58,410 bases of DNA, taken from positions 1 to 58,410 of the forward strand of contig CAYTBB010000003.1 of assembly GCA_964435965.1 (NCBI GenBank), given 5' to 3'. Below the pieces are notes generated by a model that did not search any database, was not told the DNA's origin, and saw only the letters and a program-made list of their open reading frames with translations. Position numbers and translations under genes: made by a program. Below, piece after piece: positions 43,279 to 50,963 of the stretch. Source of the stretch: 20-14-all-45-10 sp964435965. GTDB taxonomy: Bacteria > Chloroflexota > Dehalococcoidia > GIF9 > AB-539-J10. Each line of letters starts with the position of its first letter. The first letter of the stretch is position 1.

Positions 43279-44093
43279 CTAGCTCCTTTTGTATAACCCC
43301 TTTCTCGCGCAGGAAGTTAACTACTCCTTGAATTTGACTCTGCCCATTCCATTCAGCGATTTCGCATAGTGGAAGGAGAAATCCGGGACAACTTATCTCA
43401 TTTGTAAATTTCCAGTCGTGGTTGAAGCCCGCAGCATAACTCATTTGGGAAAGAGAACTGAACACACGCACTTTGAAGATGCAGCGGAAACTTTCCTCTA
43501 CCTCTTTGTAAACCTCGAGAGTCTTTTCTGCTACTTGGTCCCATGAGAATTTGACAGCTTGTGCTTTTCCCTTGGCAATAAGGCTTTTCCTGAGTTCCTT
43601 GTTAGTAAGAACCTTCTTTAAAGCCTCTGCCAGTCCCTCAATATTGTGAGGGGGGACCTTGATTGCTGCCTCACCTGCTACTTCTGGCAATGAGGAGCTA
43701 TTCGAGGTTATCACTGGGCAGCCACAATCCATTGCTTCAAGCGGGGGGAAACCAAAACCTTCATAGAGGGAAGGAAGGACAACACACTTTGCGTTAGAGT
43801 AATAAGCTCTTAAGTTCTCCTTAGAAACAACCTCTGTGAATATTACCCTTCCATTTAAGTTTAGAGAATCTATAACCTCGATGGTCTGTCTCCTGAAATC
43901 CGCCTCTTTCCCACCTGCCTTGCCTACTTTGACCAGCTTCAAATCCTTAAACCCTGGCTGTTCCTTGAGCCCTTTAAATGCCCTAAGTAAAGTCGACAAG
44001 TTCTTTCTGGGATGTTCTGAGCCAACAAAATCGATTTCTTTTAAGCTACATAGTTTGAGGCTGGTGCCTTTGTCGCAAAAGCGGCTTATGCCT
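43229..44093 (-). pseudogene. N-terminally truncated GT4 glycosyltransferase
   Basis: The frame is open from 44093, one base beyond the ino1 stop in another phase, to 43229, with no ATG or GTG at the head. It begins only at the C-terminal GT-B domain (DFVGSEHPRKN, then LSTLLRAFKGLKEQPG). It has the GT4 nucleotide-sugar motif LPSLYEGFGFPPLEAMDCGC and the strand SNSSSLPEVAGEAA. The acceptor-binding N-terminal half (about 170 residues) is missing. After the normal GT4 end at VYKEVEESF there is a ~90-residue unrelated tail. It is placed between ino1 and the phosphatidyltransferase, where a mannosyltransferase acting on phosphatidylinositol would fit. As it stands it is most likely a deletion remnant. 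Confidence 0.7.
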
Positions 44094-45210
44094 TAATCTC
44101 AACTGGCTGTGGCTCAGACAATGAGACGGGCTCTTCCTGTTCCTGTCCGGTAATAAATGCTTCGGTCTTTAGGCGGGCTTCATCGTCGGAATACTGGATT
44201 GGCGGAGATTTCATAAAGTAGGCTGAGGGTGCCACTATAGCTCCACTTAACCCTCGGTCTAAAGCCAATTTGCAGCACCTTAGAGCATCAATAACCACAC
44301 CAGCTGAATTAGGGCTATCCCATACCTCCATCTTCAACTCTAAATTCAGGGGGACATCGCCAAAGGTGCGTCCCTCCATCTTTATATAGCAAAATTTGCG
44401 GTCGGTCAGCCAAGAGACATAATCGCTGGGACCAACATGGATGTTATCAGGGCCAATATCATAGTCTAACTGCGAAGTAACAGCATTTGTCTTGGAAATC
44501 TTCTTAGATTCCAGGCGCTCCCGTTCTAGCATATTGAGGAAATCGGTATTGCCACCAAAGTTCAATTGATAAGTTCGCTCCAACTTAACACCGCGGTCGC
44601 GGAAAAGCCTGGTTAATACCCGATGAGTAATGGTAGCCCCAACTTGAGACTTAATATCATCGCCGATAACGGGCAATCCACGCTCAGCAAATCGATTTTG
44701 CCAATAAGGCTCACGAGCAGTGAAAACTGGTATGCAATTAACGAAGCCACAGCCGGCTGCTAACACCTGTTCTACATACCATTTAGTGGCTTCCTCGCTT
44801 CCCACAGGCAAATAATTAAGTACTACATCAGTTTTAGTCTCCTTGAGAATGCCTACAATATCGGCTGTTGGGCCCGGCGCCTTGGTGATAATTTGAGAGA
44901 GATATTTGCCTAGTCCATCATGGGTCATGCCGCGCTCGACTCTGACGCCGGTTTTAGGTACATCGCAGAACTTGATAGTATTGTTAGGCGGAGTGTAAAT
45001 AGCTTTAGCTAGATCTTTACCCACTTTATTTTTATCAATGTCAAACGCAGCTACGAAGTTAATATCAGCTACATGGTAGCCTCCCAGATTGACGTGCATT
45101 AAACCGGGGACAAACTCGTTTTCTTTAGCATTCTTATAATAGTAGACTCCCTGAACCAATGAAGAAGCACAATTGCCGACACCTATAATGGCTACATTTA
45201 TCATTCCCAT
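44086..45210 (-). CDS. ino1: Inositol-3-phosphate synthase
   Basis: NAD-dependent conversion of glucose-6-phosphate to myo-inositol phosphate. The protein from ATG 45210 is 374 residues. It has the Rossmann NAD site VAIIGVGNCASSLVQG and the family motifs CGFVNCIPVF, GDDIKSQVGATITHRVL, LNFGGNTDFLN, VGPSDYVSWL and the catalytic D-S-P-N-S-A-G stretch. The reading frame extends 12 codons further upstream, but AAGGAGG precedes ATG 45210. Length and motifs match the actinobacterial/archaeal type. It supplies the head group for the CDP-alcohol transferase encoded downstream. Confidence 0.93.
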   Translation of the reverse strand: MGMINVAIIGVGNCASSLVQGVYYYKNAKENEFVPGLMHVNLGGYHVADINFVAAFDIDKNKVGKDLAKAIYTPPNNTIKFCDVPKTGVRVERGMTHDGLGKYLSQIITKAPGPTADIVGILKETKTDVVLNYLPVGSEEATKWYVEQVLAAGCGFVNCIPVFTAREPYWQNRFAERGLPVIGDDIKSQVGATITHRVLTRLFRDRGVKLERTYQLNFGGNTDFLNMLERERLESKKISKTNAVTSQLDYDIGPDNIHVGPSDYVSWLTDRKFCYIKMEGRTFGDVPLNLELKMEVWDSPNSAGVVIDALRCCKLALDRGLSGAIVAPSAYFMKSPPIQYSDDEARLKTEAFITGQEQEEPVSLSEPQPVEIKA

Positions 45211-45246
45211 AGCTCGCTTTCCCTCCTTATTGACAGATAAAGACAC

Positions 45247-45544
45247 TACTTTGCTGCACTGACCTTAGCAGCTATCATGACATGATTCTCGGGCTCAGTG
45301 CCCACATAAATGCCTCCTACCCACAACTACATAGCTTTAATTGCTTAAAAGCAAAACTAAACTTCTAATCAACCCTGATGCTTATAATAGCAAGAATCTA
45401 TTAACATCGGGTTTGATTGTTGCTACTATAGGCAGCATTAAGCTAAATTACCGCGCCAGCAAATTTTGAGCTAAGATTCACTATTTCTCGCGGTAAGATT
45501 GACAAAATTTATCTTTGCTAGCTCAATCGTGTCACTCTGGGAAA
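45247..45544. other. Leader region of ino1 with hairpin and tiny ORF
   Basis: No standard gene. AACCCTGATG (45371-45380) pairs with CATCGGGTT (45405-45413), with one bulged base. On the minus strand a 10-codon frame, MWALSPRIMS (45307-45275), has GGAGG at five bases' spacing and ends 65 nt before ino1. Both could belong to the ino1 leader. Confidence 0.35.
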
Positions 45545-45685
45545 TTAAGTCTTGCCAATTCTAAATACTTTGGTCCCGCATACAGAACAGGTTCCGCGGA
45601 CTGCTGGCTTTCCGTTCTTAAGGGTAACAGATGTTGGATTTTTTATATCTCTCTTCGCCCGACACTTAAAGCAATACGCTTGCAT
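45545..45685 (-). CDS. DUF5679 small zinc-ribbon protein (46 aa)
   Basis: A 46-residue protein beginning MQAYCFKCRAKRDIKN, with KNGKPAVRGTCSVCGTKVF near the end. This is the DUF5679 pattern, abundant in Chloroflexota. Cysteines C5, C8, C33 and C36 form a four-cysteine zinc ribbon. AAAGGAGG lies upstream of ATG 45685 (bases around 45692-45699) at good spacing. Function unknown; a ribosome- or nucleic-acid-associated role is plausible. It sits between rbfA and ino1 in the same direction. Confidence 0.85.
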   Translation of the reverse strand: MQAYCFKCRAKRDIKNPTSVTLKNGKPAVRGTCSVCGTKVFRIGKT

Positions 45686-45785
45686 GAAAAACTACCTCCT
45701 TTCTGCTTGGCTAGCATATCTCTAACATATCTTATTACAGGTGACAATGTCAATATCTTGGGGCTGTTTCTAGTAAAAACCTAAG

Positions 45786-46133
45786 CTATTTAGTGTTGCT
45801 AACCTGCTCGATTAATTTGAGCAGCCTTGCCCCCTGCTCGATAGAATTATCATAATGAAAGCTGAGCTGTGGGACACATCTCAACTTTAAACGCGAAGCC
45901 AATTTCTTGCGTAAGAATCCAGAAGCAGCATTGAAGCCGGATAGCATATCTGTTTTATCGGTTTCATTGCCCAGCATACTAACGAATACTTTAGCATACT
46001 TAAGGTCAGGCGAAACTGAAACTTCTGTTACAGAGATAGAATTACTCAGCCTCGGGTCGTTAACCTCACGCTCAATCAAGCTGCTGATTTCCTGCTTGAT
46101 GACTTTGTTTAGTCGTTCCATACGCCTAGACAT
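45786..46133 (-). CDS. rbfA: Ribosome-binding factor A
   Basis: Late 30S assembly factor with a KH-like fold. The 115-residue protein has the family landmarks RMERLNKVIKQEISSLI, EVNDPRL, VTEVSVSPDLKYAKVFVSM and the C-terminal LRCVPQLSFHYDNSIEQGARL. It follows infB after ~130 nt occupied by interspersed repeat C copy 2. It completes the conserved nusA-ylxR-infB-rbfA group. Confidence 0.96.
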   Translation of the reverse strand: MSRRMERLNKVIKQEISSLIEREVNDPRLSNSISVTEVSVSPDLKYAKVFVSMLGNETDKTDMLSGFNAASGFLRKKLASRLKLRCVPQLSFHYDNSIEQGARLLKLIEQVSNTK

Positions 46134-46186
46134 TTGAGCCTCCTATAAGTTCTTCACCTTTTGTAAGCTCTGAGCCCTTCGCCTTC

Positions 46187-46250
46187 TGTCATTCTGAGAG
46201 AAGCGAAGAATCTCAGAGATTCTTCATTTCACTTTGCTCCGTTCAGAATG
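46187..46250. repeat. Inverted repeat family C, copy 2
   Basis: TGTCATTCTGAG starts at 46187, and an imperfect inverse TTCAGAATGCCA begins at 46241. In the centre GAAGAATCTC (46205-46214) and GAGATTCTTC (46216-46225) are a perfect 10-bp palindrome around one base. It is the same family as 39263-39381 and again lies between co-directional genes (infB and rbfA). Confidence 0.8.
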
Positions 46251-46262
46251 CCATTTGTTACC

Positions 46263-48035
46263 TTAACTCACCCTTTCCTTTCTATAAGATTCGATAATAT
46301 CGCCGATATAGAAATCGGTAAACCCTTCTATGCCTATGCCACATTCAAGACCAGCAACTACCTCAGTGGCATCCTCTTTAAAACGCCTTAAACTAGAGAC
46401 TCGAGATTCGCAGACTACTTCATTTTGCCGCAATACTTTGACTTTGGCATCTCGCCACACTTTGCCTTCCTTAACATAAGCTCCAGCCACTTTACCATGC
46501 TTGCCTGCGGCGAACGTAGCGCGTACTTCAGCACGCCCTCCAAGCACTTCGGCATAAGTTGGCTCAAGCATCCCCTTTAATGCTTTACCTACGTCTTCTT
46601 CTAATCGGTAAATTACATCATACCTCTGGATGGTTACTCCTTCCGCTTCAGCTAGCTGGCGTGCTCCTGGCGCTGGGTCGCTGTTAAAACCAATGACAAT
46701 GCCTTTTGAAGCCGAAGCAAGAAGCACATCCCCCTCTGTAATGCTGCCACTAGCAGCATGGATAACCTTAGCCTTCACCTTTTCTGTGCTCAATTGCTCT
46801 ATAGAGTTCTTTATTGGTTCGATGCTGCCTTGAACATCTGTCTTCAAAATTACGTCGAGTTCCTTCACTTCGCCGTGGCTTATCTGACTGGAAAGGGTGC
46901 TTAAACTTAAAGGCGTACGGGTTCTCACTGCCTCATGTTCAGCTACAATACCTCGTGCTTGATGCTCATCAACGACTACAGCAAAGAGTTCGCCTGCCCC
47001 TGGCACACCATTGATGCCAAGAATCGCTACTGGGGTTGATGGCGCAGCTTTGCTAACTCGCCTCCTTTTATCATTGAACATAGCTTTGATTTTGCCCCAC
47101 GTATTGCCAGTCACTATAATATTGCCTATCTCGAGAGTGCCCTTTTGAACCAGGAGGGTAGCTAAGGGACCTTTAGTTTTATCTAACTTGGCTTCAATAA
47201 CCACACCTTCTGCGGCACAGTTGGGGTCAGCTTTTAGTTCCAATATGTCAGCAACAAGGAATAAGTTTTCCAGTAAATCTGAGATTCCTTGCTCCTTTTT
47301 AGCTGAGATAGGAACACAAACAACATCGCCGCCCCATTCCTCAATAACTAAACCTAAATCAGCGAGCTGCTGCTTTACACGCTCAATGTTGGCCTCAGGT
47401 TTATCAATCTTATTGATGGCAACCACTATAGGCACTTTAGCAGCTTTGGCATGGTCTATAGCTTCCACAGTCTGAGGCATGATGCCATCATCAGCAGCAA
47501 CCACCAAAACCACGATATCGGTTGTCCAGGCACCACGGGCTCTCATAGCAGTGAAAGCTTCATGCCCGGGTGTGTCCAGGAAGGTGATTTTGCGTCCATC
47601 CACCGTAGTTTGATAAGCGCCAATATGTTGGGTAATAGCTCCTGCCTCGTGAGCAGTTACATTGGTTTTCCTGATGGCATCAAGAAGGGTTGTTTTACCA
47701 TGGTCGACATGCCCCATTACAGTAATCACCGGGGAGCGAATTTGTAGTTTATCTCCCAGTCCCTCGAGGGAAGGCAAGATTTGACGCTCTATTTTTCCCC
47801 GAGCACTATAACCGAAATCTAGAGCTACCATAGCAGCAGTATCAAAATCAGTAGCCTGGTTAACATTGGCCATAATGCCTTTGCGCATAAGCTGCTTAAT
47901 AACTTGCACAGGCTCTACTTTTAAGGTATCAGCTAACCGTTTTACAGTTATAGAAAGTGGGAGCTCGATTTGAGGCAAAGCTGAGTAATTTGTTTCCTTT
48001 CGATTGGCCAACGAGTGCATTTTTTTGTTACTCAA
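46263..48035 (-). CDS. infB: Translation initiation factor IF-2 (short form)
   Basis: GTPase that loads initiator tRNA. The 590-residue protein has the IF2-N helical motif (VKRLADTLKVEPVQVIKQLM). The G domain carries GHVDHGKTT (G1), DTPGHEAF (G3), NKIDKPE (G4) and SAK (G5). Domains II-IV follow with YDVIYRLEEDV and ECGIGIEGFTDFYIGDIIE. It lacks the long charged N-terminal region of E. coli IF-2, consistent with short IF-2 forms. Its start overlaps the ylxR stop by four bases. rbfA follows beyond a repeat. Confidence 0.97.
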   Translation of the reverse strand: MSNKKMHSLANRKETNYSALPQIELPLSITVKRLADTLKVEPVQVIKQLMRKGIMANVNQATDFDTAAMVALDFGYSARGKIERQILPSLEGLGDKLQIRSPVITVMGHVDHGKTTLLDAIRKTNVTAHEAGAITQHIGAYQTTVDGRKITFLDTPGHEAFTAMRARGAWTTDIVVLVVAADDGIMPQTVEAIDHAKAAKVPIVVAINKIDKPEANIERVKQQLADLGLVIEEWGGDVVCVPISAKKEQGISDLLENLFLVADILELKADPNCAAEGVVIEAKLDKTKGPLATLLVQKGTLEIGNIIVTGNTWGKIKAMFNDKRRRVSKAAPSTPVAILGINGVPGAGELFAVVVDEHQARGIVAEHEAVRTRTPLSLSTLSSQISHGEVKELDVILKTDVQGSIEPIKNSIEQLSTEKVKAKVIHAASGSITEGDVLLASASKGIVIGFNSDPAPGARQLAEAEGVTIQRYDVIYRLEEDVGKALKGMLEPTYAEVLGGRAEVRATFAAGKHGKVAGAYVKEGKVWRDAKVKVLRQNEVVCESRVSSLRRFKEDATEVVAGLECGIGIEGFTDFYIGDIIESYRKERVS

Positions 48036-48322
48036 ATCTGGTTCCTCCCTGGCAAGTTATTGCTATACTCTATTAGAGCTTGGCGATTATCGAAACTAAG
48101 CTTTATTCGCAAAGCGTGTTCCAAACGATTTCTTTTCAGCCCTATTTCCCAGCAATCCTTTTGAGGACATAAATAAGCACCTCTGCCTGGCTTCTTGGCA
48201 GATGGGTCGACCTTGACAATTCCACCGTCGGTGCACACCAGGCGGATCAAATCCTTTTTGTCCCTCGTCTGTCGGCAAGTAACGCAAGTACGCTGCGGTA
48301 TATGTTTATTCTTCCGAATCAT
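48032..48322 (-). CDS. ylxR: YlxR-family RNA-binding protein (RnpM)
   Basis: A 96-residue DUF448/YlxR protein. The signature P-Q-R-T-C-V-T-C-R-Q near residues 9-18 is followed by LIRLVCTDGG, KKPGRGAYLCPQKDCWE and a C-terminal basic region. In Bacillus the homologue binds RNase P RNA and modulates RNase P (RnpM). It overlaps nusA by 17 nt and infB by 4 nt, so translation of the three is likely coupled. Confidence 0.93.
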   Translation of the reverse strand: MIRKNKHIPQRTCVTCRQTRDKKDLIRLVCTDGGIVKVDPSAKKPGRGAYLCPQKDCWEIGLKRNRLEHALRIKLSFDNRQALIEYSNNLPGRNQI

Positions 48323-49676
48323 CCTCTTTAAAGGGAGCTTTCTTTTTTTTGCGTCCCTTGCTCTTAACCTTGTCCCTCTCCAACTTTATGCTCTTTCCCC
48401 TGTTTGGTAAAATATCCTCAGCGAAGCGAAGCTGCAGTTTTTCTTCAGACCTCTCAGAAGCAGCTTTCGAGGCCAATATAAATTCTTCACTGGCTAAGAG
48501 CGTGGTTAGTTCTTCTACCTCCCTTCCACTAACTGGTTCCGCTGCTTGAGGTTCGCTTGGCACAGTGGAAGGAAATTCACCCTCTCCAGCTATTGTTTCT
48601 AACTCTTGAGGAGCAGCCTCTGGTAAGCTTATCCTTTCTGCTTCAGCGGCAGAGGCGCTCTTAATGTCAATTCGCCAACCCGAGAGTTTTGCTGCTAACC
48701 TGGCATTTTGCCCCTCCTTACCTATAGCTAGGGATAGTTGCCTATCAGGAACGACTACAGTGGCAGTCCTTTCTGCCTCGTTGAGCTCAATACTTGCCAC
48801 TTTGGCTGGACTGAGGGCATTGGAGATAAATATTTTAGAGTCGGCGTGCCATTGAATCATGTCTATTTTTTCACCATTTAGCTCGTTAATAATACTTTGT
48901 AGCCTGACGCCTCGAGGTCCAAGGCAACAACCTACAGGTTCGATGCCTTCTTGGTGAGTTGACACTGCTACTTTGCTTCGATGTCCGGCTTCGCGTGCTA
49001 TTGCTTTCAGTTCTACAACGCCACTGTGGACTTCGGGAATTTCTAGTTCAAAAAGGCGGCGTAGCAAATTCGGATGAGAGCGAGAAACTATTATTTGAAG
49101 CCCTTTAACCCCTTGACTTATCTCCAAAAGGTAGAATTTAAATTGCTGTCCTACGTGGTAACGCTCATTAGGCACTTGCTCACTAAAGGGAAGTATAGCC
49201 TCTCCCTTGCCCAAGGTAACATAAATTTGTTTAGGCTGGAGGAATTGAATCGTCCCGCTGACAATCTCGCCTTCCTTACCAGCGAACTGCTCGTAGATTA
49301 CCCGATGCTCTGCTTCGCGCAACCGCTGCAAAACAACCTGCCTTGCCGTTTGAGCAGCAATACGCCCAGCATCTCTGGGTGTAGATTCCACTTCCACTAT
49401 TTCGCCAATTTGAATACTATCCCGCAATTTTCGAGCATCATCGAAGGAGATCTCTTGATGCGGGTCGACAAGTGACTCAACCACAACTTTTCTAATACAA
49501 ACCTTGATATCACCAGTATTGGGATCAATTTTGGCCGAAATATCCTGCTCGCGGGTGAAAATGTCTTTTTTATAAGCTGAGACAAGCGCTGATTCCAAAG
49601 CTGTCAAAATCACTTCTTTAGGTAAGTTCCTCTCAGCCGAGAGCTGAGCAATAGCAGCCATAAACTCTGTCTTCAT
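48306..49676 (-). CDS. nusA: Transcription termination/antitermination protein NusA
   Basis: RNA polymerase-binding factor for pausing and termination. The 456-residue protein has an N-terminal domain (FMAAIAQLSAERNLPKEVIL), then S1 (KEGEIVSG... region) and two KH domains (GCCLGPRGVRLQSIINELNG; LAIGKEGQNARLAAKLSGW). After residue ~345 comes an acidic linker and a lysine-rich tail (KSKGRKKKKAPFKEDDSEE) in place of E. coli-type acidic repeats. A perfect hairpin plus U-run lies in its leader (49706-49729), pointing to autoregulation by termination. It heads the nusA-ylxR-infB-rbfA operon. Confidence 0.96.
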   Translation of the reverse strand: MKTEFMAAIAQLSAERNLPKEVILTALESALVSAYKKDIFTREQDISAKIDPNTGDIKVCIRKVVVESLVDPHQEISFDDARKLRDSIQIGEIVEVESTPRDAGRIAAQTARQVVLQRLREAEHRVIYEQFAGKEGEIVSGTIQFLQPKQIYVTLGKGEAILPFSEQVPNERYHVGQQFKFYLLEISQGVKGLQIIVSRSHPNLLRRLFELEIPEVHSGVVELKAIAREAGHRSKVAVSTHQEGIEPVGCCLGPRGVRLQSIINELNGEKIDMIQWHADSKIFISNALSPAKVASIELNEAERTATVVVPDRQLSLAIGKEGQNARLAAKLSGWRIDIKSASAAEAERISLPEAAPQELETIAGEGEFPSTVPSEPQAAEPVSGREVEELTTLLASEEFILASKAASERSEEKLQLRFAEDILPNRGKSIKLERDKVKSKGRKKKKAPFKEDDSEE

Positions 49677-49705
49677 TTCTCCCTAACCTAATAATTTGCC
49701 CTTAA

Positions 49706-49729
49706 CAAAAAAGTGGGTTTTGCCCACTT
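49706..49729 (-). terminator. Intrinsic terminator-like hairpin in the nusA leader
   Basis: On the minus strand AAGTGGG (49729-49723) and CCCACTT (49717-49711) form a perfect 7-bp stem around CAAAA. Immediately after comes a T run (six T at 49712-49707, two overlapping the stem). It ends 30 nt before the nusA ATG. The only other minus-strand gene upstream would have to be beyond dtd (plus strand), so the hairpin can only act on the nusA transcript itself. Confidence 0.7.
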
Positions 49730-49789
49730 GATTGGATATAATATCCCTTTTAATATTTAATTTAACATGCTTAAATAAAAAATGCAAAA

Positions 49790-50236
49790 ATGAAAGCGCT
49801 AATTCAGCGGGTTACCTGTGCTTCAGTAAGTGTCAGCGGTAGAGTGGTGGGCAGAATTGGTCCAGGGCTAGTGGTTTTTATTGGCGTTGCCAGGGACGAT
49901 TCACAAGATGGTGCTAGCTACTTGGCAAATAAAATAGTTAACCTGCGCATTTTCTCCGATGGAGGAAATAAATTTGCCCTGTCAGCGTTGGAAACAAAGA
50001 GGGAAATTTTGATAGTAAGCCAGTTTACTCTTTTGGCTGATTCAAGGAGGGGAAGGCGCCCCAGCTTTACCGAAGCAGCTCCACCAGATAAGGCTAAGGA
50101 ATTATATGACTTTTTTGTCGATCAAGTTCACTCCACCGGCCTTAAGGTAGAGACAGGGATTTTCCAAGAGTATATGCTGGTGGAGATCCATAATGATGGA
50201 CCGGTAACTTTGTTGCTAGAAAGCAAAAACCGCTAA
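49790..50236 (+). CDS. dtd: D-aminoacyl-tRNA deacylase
   Basis: Hydrolyses D-amino acids mischarged on tRNA. The 148-residue protein begins MKALIQRVTCASVSV and has FIGVARDDSQDGASYLANKI and VSQFTLLADSRRGRRPSF. The C-terminal GPVT is the cross-subunit Gly-cisPro motif (here N-D-G-P-V-T where N-S-G-P-V-T is common). No clear ribosome-binding site precedes ATG 49790. A TATAAT at 49737-49742 lies in the region shared with nusA. It stands between the nusA operon (divergent) and the Fur-family gene. Confidence 0.95.
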   Translation: MKALIQRVTCASVSVSGRVVGRIGPGLVVFIGVARDDSQDGASYLANKIVNLRIFSDGGNKFALSALETKREILIVSQFTLLADSRRGRRPSFTEAAPPDKAKELYDFFVDQVHSTGLKVETGIFQEYMLVEIHNDGPVTLLLESKNR

Positions 50237-50247
50237 AGATCAATTAA

Positions 50248-50269
50248 TTGCATTAGCAACCTATTGCAA
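50248..50269. promoter_or_regulatory. Candidate metalloregulator site overlapping the fur promoter
   Basis: TTGCA (50248-50252) and TGCAA (50265-50269) are inverted with 12 nt between them, over the -35 element. A similar site with a 6-nt spacer is at 50916-50931, upstream of the next membrane and transporter genes. Recurrence near two starts in one metal-related cluster is the basis; the differing spacing weakens the call. Confidence 0.35.
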
Positions 50270-50292
50270 TAATTTTGGCGTCCTGTTATAAT
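50264..50292 (+). promoter_or_regulatory. sigma-70 promoter of the Fur-family gene
   Basis: TTGCAA (50264-50269), exactly 17 nt, then a perfect TATAAT (50287-50292). Transcription should start near 50299, only about 5 nt before GTG 50304, so the mRNA would be nearly leaderless. The -35 is embedded in the ATTGCAAT palindrome, which could be a metalloregulator site. Confidence 0.7.
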
Positions 50293-50303
50293 TTTACCTT
50301 GGA

Positions 50304-50732
50304 GTGAGCTGTCACAAGGTTCTTCAGGAGAAAGGATATCGTTTAACTCCGCAGCGCATGTTGGTCATCGAATCCCTTCATGAAGCTGATGGCCACATTA
50401 GCGCTGAAGAGATCTATCAGCAATTACATAGTCGCTATCCTTATAGCAACATTTCCACTGTCTATCGCACTTTAGAGCTATTGAAAGAATTAAACTTGGT
50501 CACCGAAACGAATTTTGGCGAGGGACGTGTTCGCTATCATGTTGCCGAGAAAGGGCACCACCATCATCTAGTCTGCCGCCGGTGTGGTAAGATAACGGAT
50601 TTAGACGAATCTATATTGTATCCGCTAAGAGACACTTTGCTTCGCGATTATAATTTTGAAGCTGATTTGAGGCATTTAGCTATTCCAGGGGAGTGCAGTG
50701 AGTGCCGCAGGAAAGAGGGACAATCTTATTAG
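50304..50732 (+). CDS. Fur-family metalloregulator (Zur/Nur-like)
   Basis: A 142-residue Fur-family repressor. The winged-helix starts KGYRLTPQRMLVIESLHEA and has YPYSNISTVYRTLELLKELN as recognition helix. The dimerisation domain carries the metal-ligand stretch GHHHHLVCRRCGK, and the structural zinc pair of CxxC motifs is CRRC and CSEC. GTG 50304 is chosen because the conserved LxxKGYRLTPQR segment precedes the first ATG. Neighbours are a CooT-like protein and a ZnuABC-type transporter, so Zn (Zur) or Ni (Nur) regulation is more likely than Fe. The promoter at 50264 would give an almost leaderless mRNA. Confidence 0.9.
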   Translation: MSCHKVLQEKGYRLTPQRMLVIESLHEADGHISAEEIYQQLHSRYPYSNISTVYRTLELLKELNLVTETNFGEGRVRYHVAEKGHHHHLVCRRCGKITDLDESILYPLRDTLLRDYNFEADLRHLAIPGECSECRRKEGQSY

Positions 50733-50899
50733 CTATGAGTATGGAAGGCGACAAGCCAATTCTGGAGGATATTGCATACATGATAGTTGAGGGTGAGCGA
50801 GTAGAAGTAGAGACCCTTTTTAGGGAAAGGAGGATTCTCCAGGGCGAGATGCGTCAGATAGACTTTTTAAAGTCAAGAGTGCAACTGGGAAAGGGTTAA
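50702..50899 (+). CDS. CooT-like small protein lacking the N-terminal cysteine
   Basis: A 65-residue protein. Residues 18-62 (PILEDIAYMIVEGERVEVET, then LFRERRILQGEMRQIDFL) follow the CooT-family pattern L-x-E-D-V-x-x-I-x-x-E-G-D-x-V-x-x-x-x-L-F-G-E-x-K. CooT of carbon-monoxide oxidisers is a nickel-binding dimer with Cys2 as ligand. Here the second residue is Pro and there is no cysteine, so nickel binding by that mode is lost. GTG 50702 has GGGGAG eight bases upstream and overlaps the Fur gene by 31 nt. ATG 50735 would remove the first strand. Its role is unknown. Confidence 0.6.
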   Translation: MPQERGTILLAMSMEGDKPILEDIAYMIVEGERVEVETLFRERRILQGEMRQIDFLKSRVQLGKG

Positions 50900-50915
50900 T
50901 TTTTTTACTTGCTTG

Positions 50916-50931
50916 TTGCATCTTATTGCAA
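50916..50931. promoter_or_regulatory. Candidate metalloregulator box upstream of the transporter operon
   Basis: TTGCA-N6-TGCAA is a perfect inverted repeat 33 nt before the ATG of the ICMT-like gene and 17 nt after the CooT-like stop. It resembles the element over the fur promoter and would be well placed to control the ICMT-ABC transporter run. Confidence 0.4.
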
Positions 50932-50963
50932 TTGCACTGAATATCGCAAATGACAGGATCACG

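Noticed and set aside
50517..50528. GCGAGGGACGTG in the Fur-family gene, identical to the core of palindromic repeat A
   Set aside because: It encodes the normal family segment G-E-G-R-V-R-Y and lacks the left arm and the CTTATCTG loop, so it is coincidence.
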